A stretch of 5,839 nucleotides of DNA. It comes from an uncultured beta proteobacterium (lineage in GTDB: Bacteria; Pseudomonadota; Gammaproteobacteria; Burkholderiales; Burkholderiaceae). Made by a program: the position numbers and the translations under genes. Shown piece by piece: positions 1 through 5,839 of the stretch. The stretch covers positions 1-5,839 of the forward strand of contig CAJAFJ010000190.1 in NCBI GenBank assembly GCA_903938955.1, read 5' to 3'. The notes under the pieces were generated by a model. The model did no database searches. It was not told the DNA's origin and saw only the letters and a program-made list of their open reading frames with translations. Position 1 is the stretch's first letter; each line of letters starts with the position of its first letter.

Positions 1-2091
1 GAAAACCTCGGCACCGAGTCCTTGCAGACCTCGCAGCTGGAACCGCTGCTGTCCCGTTTTGACGCGATTCAGTATCACTTCACCAAGCTGCGGGCGATGC
101 CCGAGCAGTCATTGAGCTTGCCGGAAGCCAGCCCCTTGGCCCATGACGCGGCGTCTGTCCCGGCCGCGGCTGGCACAACGGCGCAGGCACTAATTCCCTC
201 GACCGCTCCCGTGGCCCCGGCGCGACCGGCGGCCAATCAGACGGTGCGTGTGCGTGCGCAATTGCTCGACCGGTTGGTCAACCAGGCGGGCGAGGTGATG
301 ATCACGCGTTCCCGGCTGGAGGCCCGCTTGGGCCAGTTGCGCGGCTCGTTGGGCGACTTGAGCGGCAACCTGACCCGCTTGCGCAGCCAGTTGCGCGACA
401 TCGAGTTGCAGTCTGAATCCCAGATGCAGACCCGCCTGGCGCAGGCCAAGGAGGCGGCGCAAGGCTTTGATCCGCTGGAGTTTGACCGCTTCACCCGGGT
501 CCAGGAACTGACCCGGATGATGGCCGAATCGGTGCATGACGTGGCCACGGTTCAGACCAGTTTGCAGCGCACGATTGAGGGTGCCGAGGACGATTTGATC
601 GCCCAGGCGCGTCAAGCCCGGGAGCTGCAGCGCGATTTGCTGCGCACCCGGATGGTGGAATTTGACGGCATTGCCGAACGTTTGTACGGCGTGGTGCGTC
701 AGGCGTCCAAAGATGCCGGTAAAACCGTCAAGCTCGATATCCAGGGCGGCTCCCTCGACATGGACCGCAGCGTGCTGGACCGCATGGCGCCCGCCTTTGA
801 ACATTTGCTGCGCAATGCGGTGGCGCACGGCATTGAAGCGGCGGATCTCCGTGTCAAGGCCGGTAAACCGGCAACCGGCACCATCACGATGGCGCTGCAG
901 CAGCAAAGCAATGATGTGACGGTGACGATCAGCGACGACGGCGCCGGTCTGGACCTGGCCTCTATCCGCGAGAAAGCGCGGCTGCAGGGGCGGCATCCCG
1001 ATCACGCCACCCTGACCGATGCCGAGTTGGCGAACCTGATTTTTGACCCCGGTTTCACCACTGCTGCCCAAGTGACCGAGCTGGCCGGACGCGGCATTGG
1101 TCTGGATGTTGTGCGCATGGAAGTCAACGCGCTGGGGGGCCGTATTGAGACGGCCACGCAGCCGGGGCTGGGCACCCAGTTCAAGCTGGTGCTGCCGCTG
1201 ACCACGGCGGTCACGCAGGTGGTCATGCTGCGCATGGGTGATCTGGTAACGGGCGTGTCTGCCAATCTGGTGGAGATGGTGCGCCGGGTGCCGGCGGCCG
1301 ATCTGGAGCGCGCTTATCAGGATAATTTCTTTGCGTATGACGGCGAAAAAGTGCCGTTTTTCTGGGCCGGTGCCTTGTTGCAGGCGTCGGCCAGCAGCAG
1401 TGAGACCCGGACCAAAACCATGCCGGTGGCGATTTTTCGCAGTGCCGGGCAACGCGTCGCCCTGCATGTCGATGAAGTGCTGGGCAACCAGGAGGTGGTG
1501 GTTAAAAACCTCGGGCCGCAGCTGTCCCGGATGCCGGGGCTGACCGGTATGTCGGTGCTGGCCTCGGGCGCTGTGGTGTTGATCTACAACCCGGTGGCGC
1601 TGGTCACGGTCTACGGCGAGCAGGCGCGGCAACTGAAACGCCAGGCCGGGCTGGCAGGCCCCTCGGTGGCGGACGATGCCGCGCTGAAGTCGTTGGTGGC
1701 AGGTGTCACGCAGGCACCGCTGGTGCTGGTGGTGGACGATTCGATCACCGTGCGCCGGGTCACCCAGCGTTTGCTCAAACGCGAAGGTTTCCGCGTCGCG
1801 CTGGCCAACGACGGCTTGCAGGCGCTGGAGCGTTTGCAGGAGGAAAAACCGGCCGTGGTGCTGTCCGACATCGAAATGCCGCGCATGGATGGCTTTGATC
1901 TGGCGCGCAATATCCGGGCCGACGAGACGCTGCGCGACCTGCCCATCATCATGATCACGTCGCGCATCGCCGAGAAACACCGCGATCACGCCCGTGAGCT
2001 GGGCGTGGATCACTACCTGGGCAAGCCTTATTCCGAAGACGAGCTGATCGGCCTGGTGCGCCAATATTGCGTCAAACCTGTTGAAGGCTAA
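1..2091 (+). CDS. ChpA/PilL-like hybrid chemosensory histidine kinase (CheA family), 5'-truncated
   Basis: The frame is open from base 1 to the TAA at 2089-2091, giving 696 residues with the N-terminus missing; residue 1 is base 1. After a low-complexity Ala/Pro linker (about 30-80), a long helical dimerisation region runs from about 82 to 215, starting with LLDRLVNQAGEVMITRSRLE. The HATPase domain follows: N box with HLLRNAVAHG (268-277), G1 DDGAG (312-316), F box FDPGF (348-352), G2 GRGIGLD (363-369) and PGLGT (388-392). A CheW-like domain covers about 397-540. A receiver domain ends the protein, with acidic pair D579/D580, phospho-acceptor D623, T653 and K675. In this family a phosphohistidine on N-terminal HPt domains, not visible here, passes phosphate to response regulators. 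The multidomain plan with a fused receiver matches the ChpA/PilL kinases of type IV pilus (twitching) chemosensory systems more than flagellar CheA. The pilus assignment is inferred, because the neighbouring pilG/H/I/J genes are out of view. Confidence 0.93.
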   Translation, partial: ENLGTESLQTSQLEPLLSRFDAIQYHFTKLRAMPEQSLSLPEASPLAHDAASVPAAAGTTAQALIPSTAPVAPARPAANQTVRVRAQLLDRLVNQAGEVMITRSRLEARLGQLRGSLGDLSGNLTRLRSQLRDIELQSESQMQTRLAQAKEAAQGFDPLEFDRFTRVQELTRMMAESVHDVATVQTSLQRTIEGAEDDLIAQARQARELQRDLLRTRMVEFDGIAERLYGVVRQASKDAGKTVKLDIQGGSLDMDRSVLDRMAPAFEHLLRNAVAHGIEAADLRVKAGKPATGTITMALQQQSNDVTVTISDDGAGLDLASIREKARLQGRHPDHATLTDAELANLIFDPGFTTAAQVTELAGRGIGLDVVRMEVNALGGRIETATQPGLGTQFKLVLPLTTAVTQVVMLRMGDLVTGVSANLVEMVRRVPAADLERAYQDNFFAYDGEKVPFFWAGALLQASASSSETRTKTMPVAIFRSAGQRVALHVDEVLGNQEVVVKNLGPQLSRMPGLTGMSVLASGAVVLIYNPVALVTVYGEQARQLKRQAGLAGPSVADDAALKSLVAGVTQAPLVLVVDDSITVRRVTQRLLKREGFRVALANDGLQALERLQEEKPAVVLSDIEMPRMDGFDLARNIRADETLRDLPIIMITSRIAEKHRDHARELGVDHYLGKPYSEDELIGLVRQYCVKPVEG

Positions 2092-2092
2092 G

Positions 2093-2170
2093 ATGAACGG
2101 TGTTTTCTCAATCTACCGTTCCCCATGTCGTTTCAACTTGAATCGCTCCACTACCAGAGCCAGGCGGTAG
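2093..2170 (+). other. possible 25-codon leader ORF overlapping the start of res
   Basis: An ATG at 2093 lies one base after the kinase stop codon. It is preceded at 5-base spacing by GAAGG (2083-2087), the best Shine-Dalgarno-like sequence near either restriction gene. The frame reads 25 codons and stops at TAG 2168-2170, in a different frame from res and overlapping its first 46 bases. The peptide begins MNGVFSIYRS and resembles nothing I recognise. It could be a translated leader that brings ribosomes to the weak res start, a remnant of a gene once following the kinase, or chance. The GAAGG is also coding sequence of the kinase, so chance is quite possible. Confidence 0.2.
2095..2121 (+). 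promoter_or_regulatory. 7-bp inverted repeat just upstream of the res start
   Basis: GAACGGT (2095-2101) and ACCGTTC (2115-2121) are perfect reverse complements separated by 13 bases. The right arm ends three bases before the res ATG at 2125. As RNA this is a modest 7-bp hairpin occupying the position where a ribosome would load. As DNA it is a dyad of operator-like size. No U-tract follows, so it is not an intrinsic terminator. A regulatory role is inferred only from position and symmetry. Confidence 0.3.
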
Positions 2171-4992
2171 CTGCCGTTGTCGAGGTGTTCGCGGGCACGC
2201 CGCGTCAGACGCCGGACTTTATGGCCGGTCATGCGCTGTTCGCCAACCAATGCAAGCTCGATTCAGCAACGCTGGCGCTCAACCTTGAAACCGTTGCCCG
2301 CAAATATTTGGCTGATGCGTCCCTTTTGTGCAAGCACGTTGCAGAACCCCGGCCCTTCCCCCTGGATATTTGTGTGGACATGGAGACCGGCACCGGCAAA
2401 ACACTGGTTTATCTGCAAACCATTTACGCCTTGCAAAAGCAGTACGGCTGGAGCAAATTTATCATCGTCGTGCCGTCGGTGGCCATTCGCGCAGGCATTT
2501 TGAATTCACTTCAAAGCTTTGGTAGCCAACTTGCAGAGCAGTACCAGCGCAATGCCCCGATCAGCCACTTTGAGTACGACAGCGCCAAACTCACCCGGCT
2601 CAAGCAATTCATCACCAACGCCGAGCCACAGATCATGGTGATGACCTTGCAGTCGTTCAGTGCCGATGACCGGGTGATCAATCGCTCGGGCCGCGATGAC
2701 GCCATTGACGGCAAAACCTGGTTTGAAGCGCTGGCAAAGTGCCATCCGGTCGTCGTGATGGACGAGCCGCAAGAAGGCATGGACACAGAAAATGCGATCC
2801 AGCGGCTGGTCAGCCTCAACCCTCTGGCCAAGCTGCGCTACTCCGCCACGCACGCGGTAGTGAAAAATCGTGTCTTTCGTCTTGCCCCTGCCCAGGCTTA
2901 TGCGCAAGGGCTGGTTAAAAAAATTGAGGTGCTGTCGGTTACCGAAAAAAACGACGAAGCCACGCTCAAGATCGAACTGGCCGACGTACAGGCCACCGAT
3001 GTCAGCGCCCCAAAAGCCAAACTTCGCCTTTGGATACGCAACACCAAAGGCGAATTTGCCTGGAAAGAAAGCCGGTGGCTCAAAAAAGGCGACCCACTCG
3101 CCAAAGCCAGCAACAACATCAGCTACGCCGACTTCACCGTGGAGCGCATCTACAAAAAAGGCCTGCGTAACGGCATCTGGACCGTGCTCTTCACCAACGG
3201 GATTGAACTGCAACTGAACCAGCGGGCGGGCGACATGGCTGGCTTGTTTCGCGCGCAACTGGGTTGGCTGATTCAGACCCACCTGGAGAAAAAAGCAAAG
3301 CTGCTTGAGAAGGGCATCAAATGCCTTTCCCTGGTGTTCATTGACAAGGTGGACAACTATCTGGCCACAGACGCCACCACTCCGCCACTCATCAAAACCC
3401 TGTTTGAAGAGGAATACACCCGCATCGTCAGTGCGCAAACCGGACGCACACCCACGCTGCAAGAAGTGGCCGCTTGCCAGGGCTCTTATTTCTCGCGCAC
3501 CAAATCGGGCGACTACACCGACCGGGCCGACTCGATGGCGAGCAACGCTGAAATCTACCGGCGCATCCTGCACGACAAAGAAGGCCTGCTCAAGCTGGAC
3601 GATCCGATTGAATTCATTTTTTCGCACTCCGCGTTAGGTGTTGGCTGGGACAACCCCAACATTTTCAACATCGCCACCCTGAACCAAAGTTACAGCGACA
3701 GCAAGAAGCGGCAAGAAATCGGGCGTGGCCTGCGCATCTGCGTCAACCAAACCGGCAAGCGGGTCTATGACGCAGCTGACGTCGTCGAGGGTGACGAAAC
3801 CAACCTGCTCACGGTCATCCCCAACGAAACCTACGCCACCTTTGCCCGCCAATACCAGCAGCAGGTAGAAGACGACTACGGCGACCGCAATGCAGGCGCC
3901 GAGCTGCGCGAAAACCACAAAGGACAGCGTAAATACAACACGATCCATCGGCGTGACGACCTGTTTAACAGCGCCGCGTTCAAGAGCTTCTGGCGGCGCA
4001 TGGCCCGTACCACGCGCTACACCGTCAGCTTTAGTGAAGACGACATCGTGAATGAAGCGGCACCCAAAATGGCTGAAATTGCCATGGCGGCGTACCAGGC
4101 CGAGGCCACGCTGACCCGCGTGAAAAGCCTGGGCGACAGTCCCAACGACGCGGCCGGGCAAGAGTATGAATTACAAGGCGTTTGGCAGGGCAGCGAAACC
4201 CAAACCCTCAAAGCCCGCTTTGCGCCGCTGGACTTGGCGGAGGAACTCTCTGAAGGCACCAGCCTGTCACTGCGCGCCACGCACCGACTACTGTTTGATA
4301 CCCTGCAAGACCCGGTGCGCGCCGCCCACCTGCTGCGCAACCCGCAACGTTTTTTGCAACAAGCCACCACCATCATTAAAAACGCCGAAACCGAAGCCAT
4401 GCTGCGCGGCTTGCGCTATGAGGCCGATGGCGGCACCCTGCCGCTGGACATCTTGCAGGCCAGCATCAACACCTACAAATCGGTGGTGCGCACCCCCAAC
4501 GCGGGCGTCTATGACCAGGCCATGTGCGACAGCGACAAAGAATTGGGGTTTGCCAGAGACGCCGACCGCGACCCGCAACTGCTGTGCCTGCTCAAACTGC
4601 CCGATGGCTACAAAATTGCCACCCCGATTGGCACCACCTACACCCCCGACTTTGGCCTGGTCTTTAAAGCCCGGCCGCGCAGCGCCATGCCAGGCAGCCG
4701 TTATGACACCGGCAGTGCCGCTACCGAGGGCGCGCCCGAGGACGACGACAACAGCTTTGTGTTTGTGGTCGAAGTCAAAGGCACGAACGAGCTGGACGAC
4801 CGCACGGCATTGACCGAAGACGAGCGCCTGAAAATCTTGTGCGCCGAAAAACACTTCAAAGCATTGGGTTTCGAGACCCGGCGCAATGGCCGCGCCTTGA
4901 CCTTGCTGCCCGGTCAGTGCGCTTTCAGTGCGCCCCATGCCAGCTACGACCACTTTAAAACCGGCTTGACGCTGGGCAACCCCAGCACCTGA
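2125..4992 (+). CDS. res: type III restriction-modification system endonuclease/helicase subunit (Res)
   Basis: This is a complete 955-residue protein, close to the usual length of type III Res subunits (about 900-1000). It opens with the family-typical LESLHYQSQAV. SF2 motor motifs run in order: motif I ETGTGKT (87-93), Ia VVPS (115-118), TLQSF (174-178), motif II DEPQ (213-216), motif III SAT (240-242), a motif IV-like LSLVFIDKV (401-409), motif V LGVGWDNPN (504-512) and motif VI QEIGRGLR (530-537). The C-terminus carries a PD-(D/E)xK nuclease, with PD at 841-842 and EVK at 882-884. In known type III enzymes Res binds Mod, uses ATP to communicate along DNA between two head-to-head unmethylated sites and cuts about 25-27 bases from one of them. 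Residues 848-876, between the catalytic PD and EVK, form a polar, acidic, probably disordered insert. The ATG at 2125 is chosen because it begins the conserved N-terminus, although no Shine-Dalgarno precedes it. All key catalytic residues are present, so the gene appears intact. Confidence 0.95.
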   Translation: MSFQLESLHYQSQAVAAVVEVFAGTPRQTPDFMAGHALFANQCKLDSATLALNLETVARKYLADASLLCKHVAEPRPFPLDICVDMETGTGKTLVYLQTIYALQKQYGWSKFIIVVPSVAIRAGILNSLQSFGSQLAEQYQRNAPISHFEYDSAKLTRLKQFITNAEPQIMVMTLQSFSADDRVINRSGRDDAIDGKTWFEALAKCHPVVVMDEPQEGMDTENAIQRLVSLNPLAKLRYSATHAVVKNRVFRLAPAQAYAQGLVKKIEVLSVTEKNDEATLKIELADVQATDVSAPKAKLRLWIRNTKGEFAWKESRWLKKGDPLAKASNNISYADFTVERIYKKGLRNGIWTVLFTNGIELQLNQRAGDMAGLFRAQLGWLIQTHLEKKAKLLEKGIKCLSLVFIDKVDNYLATDATTPPLIKTLFEEEYTRIVSAQTGRTPTLQEVAACQGSYFSRTKSGDYTDRADSMASNAEIYRRILHDKEGLLKLDDPIEFIFSHSALGVGWDNPNIFNIATLNQSYSDSKKRQEIGRGLRICVNQTGKRVYDAADVVEGDETNLLTVIPNETYATFARQYQQQVEDDYGDRNAGAELRENHKGQRKYNTIHRRDDLFNSAAFKSFWRRMARTTRYTVSFSEDDIVNEAAPKMAEIAMAAYQAEATLTRVKSLGDSPNDAAGQEYELQGVWQGSETQTLKARFAPLDLAEELSEGTSLSLRATHRLLFDTLQDPVRAAHLLRNPQRFLQQATTIIKNAETEAMLRGLRYEADGGTLPLDILQASINTYKSVVRTPNAGVYDQAMCDSDKELGFARDADRDPQLLCLLKLPDGYKIATPIGTTYTPDFGLVFKARPRSAMPGSRYDTGSAATEGAPEDDDNSFVFVVEVKGTNELDDRTALTEDERLKILCAEKHFKALGFETRRNGRALTLLPGQCAFSAPHASYDHFKTGLTLGNPST

Positions 4993-5018
4993 CGCGCTCA
5001 CCCATCAAAGCAAACTTC
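4993..5018 (+). other. 26-base res-mod spacer without terminator or promoter
   Basis: The spacer between the res TGA and the mod ATG shows no dyad, T-tract or recognisable -35/-10 pair. Only a weak AAAG (5007-5010) precedes the mod start, so there is no strong ribosome binding site. Its shortness and lack of a terminator suggest that res and mod share a transcript, and that mod may depend partly on ribosomes finishing res. Confidence 0.5.
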
Positions 5019-5839
5019 ATGAGCACTACGACTGAATCACTCTCCAACGACCCCCTGAACGCCCCGCGTCTGCCTTTAAGCCCCGACGTGCTGGCCGAAC
5101 GCCTGGCGCGGTTGAAACACGACTTCCCCGATCTGTTCACCAACGAAGGCCGGCTCAACCCCGCTGAATTGCAGCGCCTGGTGGGCGACGGTGAAACCGA
5201 ACGCTATGAATTCCGCTGGCACGGCAAGGGCGACGCCAAGCGCCGCGCCTTCACCCCCACCACGGCCGCCCTCAACTTTGATGCGGCCCGCAGCGTCAAC
5301 CCCGGCAAGGCGCGTGGCAACCTGATCATCGAAGGCGAAAACCTTGAAGTGCTGAAATTGCTGCTGTCGAGCTACCGCGGGCAGGTCAAGTGCATCTACA
5401 TCGACCCGCCCTACAACACCGGCAAAGACTTTGTTTACAGCGACAAGTACACGCAGGACAAGCGCCCCTACTGGGAGCAAACCGGCGTTACCGAAGACGG
5501 CGTGAAGGTCGATACCAACTCGGACGCCGATGGCCGCTACCACTCCAACTGGCTCAACATGATTTACCCGCGCCTGTTGGTGGCGCGGCAGTTGTTGCTG
5601 GAGGATGGGGTCATCATGGTGTCGATTGACGACTATGAAATTGACAACCTGCGCCGCGCCATGGACGAGGTGTTTGGCGAAGAAAATCACGTCGCCACCC
5701 TGGTCTGGGAAAAAGGCCGCAAGAACGACGCCAAGCTGTTTTCGGTCGGGCACGAGTACATGGCGGTTTATGCCAAAGACTTGCAGGCCCTGAAAGATGT
5801 CAAAACCGTTTGGCGCGAAGCCAAGCCTGGCGCCCGGGA
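5019..5839 (+). CDS. mod: type III restriction-modification system adenine-specific DNA methyltransferase (Mod), 3'-truncated
   Basis: The frame is open from the ATG at 5019 to the window end: 273 codons plus two bases. An N-terminal region of about 100 residues (with FTNEGRLNPAELQRLV at about 41-56) precedes the methyltransferase core. The core begins with NLIIEGENLEVLKLLL and catalytic motif IV, DPPYNTG, at 129-135. It continues with HSNWLNMIYPRL (175-186), DGVIMVSIDD (196-205), WEKGRKN (from 230) and HEYMAVYAKD (245-254), all typical of type III Mod proteins. Motif IV before motif I marks the permuted beta class, which methylates adenine N6. The S-adenosylmethionine-binding motif I and most of the target-recognition domain should lie beyond the window, so neither specificity nor integrity can be judged. 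In the family Mod alone methylates, and Mod with Res forms the restriction complex. The next gene upstream is its presumed partner res. The start is supported by the close fit to the spacer and the absence of an obvious alternative, but the ribosome binding site is poor. Confidence 0.93.
   Translation, partial: MSTTTESLSNDPLNAPRLPLSPDVLAERLARLKHDFPDLFTNEGRLNPAELQRLVGDGETERYEFRWHGKGDAKRRAFTPTTAALNFDAARSVNPGKARGNLIIEGENLEVLKLLLSSYRGQVKCIYIDPPYNTGKDFVYSDKYTQDKRPYWEQTGVTEDGVKVDTNSDADGRYHSNWLNMIYPRLLVARQLLLEDGVIMVSIDDYEIDNLRRAMDEVFGEENHVATLVWEKGRKNDAKLFSVGHEYMAVYAKDLQALKDVKTVWREAKPGAR

Noticed and set aside
190..2064. 624-codon open frame on the minus strand, antisense to the kinase gene
   Set aside because: The + strand frame has every CheA-family motif. 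The antisense translation is His/Gln/Arg-rich with no recognisable domain, as expected from a shadow of a high-GC gene.
2095..2121. Rho-independent terminator between the kinase and res genes
   Set aside because: The inverted repeat is only 7 bp with a 13-base loop, and CCCC rather than a T-tract follows it.
2506..3627. 373-codon minus-strand open frame opposite res
   Set aside because: It lies fully inside the helicase region of res, whose motifs fix the coding frame. The antisense protein shows no family features.
4288..5001. 237-codon minus-strand open frame over the end of res
   Set aside because: It is an Ala/Gly/Val-rich shadow of the nuclease domain frame, with no motif or ribosome binding site.
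5076..5753. 225-codon minus-strand open frame opposite mod
   Set aside because: The + strand contains DPPYNTG and the surrounding Mod motifs, so the antisense frame is a shadow.
1..5839. A wholly novel defence system (for example a BREX- or DISARM-like cluster)
   Set aside because: The visible pair is explained by a type III Res with PD...ExK and a beta-class DPPYNTG Mod. No further defence gene is present within the window, although genes beyond mod cannot be seen.

Overview
The window looks like part of a GC-rich proteobacterial chromosome. It carries three co-directional genes on the + strand, packed with spacers of only 26 to 33 bases. A ChpA/PilL-type hybrid CheA, strong codon bias to G/C at third positions and coding-dense layout fit a beta- or gammaproteobacterium. 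A Comamonadaceae/Burkholderiales relative is my best guess, but this is inference, with no 16S or marker gene in view.

Layout: (1) Bases 1-2091 hold the C-terminal 696 residues of a large CheA-family histidine kinase. It has an extended dimerisation region, an HATPase domain, a CheW-like domain and a C-terminal receiver domain. The N-terminal HPt domain or domains lie outside the window. (2) Bases 2092-2124 are a 33-base spacer. It contains a perfect 7-bp inverted repeat and a tiny Shine-Dalgarno-preceded reading frame that overlaps the next gene. (3) Bases 2125-4992 encode a complete 955-residue type III restriction endonuclease subunit (Res), with all main SF2 helicase motifs and a C-terminal PD...ExK nuclease. 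(4) After 26 bases, 5019-5839 hold the first 273 codons of the partner type III adenine methyltransferase (Mod), cut by the window end after motif IV and before motif I and most of the target-recognition region.

Working together: Res and Mod would form a type III restriction-modification system. Mod recognises and methylates adenine in a short asymmetric site, and the Res-Mod complex cuts unmodified DNA after ATP hydrolysis. The order here is res then mod, the reverse of the classical mod-res arrangement, and neither start has a convincing Shine-Dalgarno sequence. The kinase is functionally unrelated (pilus/twitching or chemosensory signalling). It looks like a chromosomal neighbour after which an accessory defence module sits.

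I saw no tRNA, rRNA, CRISPR array, insertion sequence, att-like direct repeat or clear rho-independent terminator. I do not think the visible part is a wholly new system. The unusual points are the reversed gene order, the structured res leader, the acidic insert in the nuclease core and the A-tract cluster in res.
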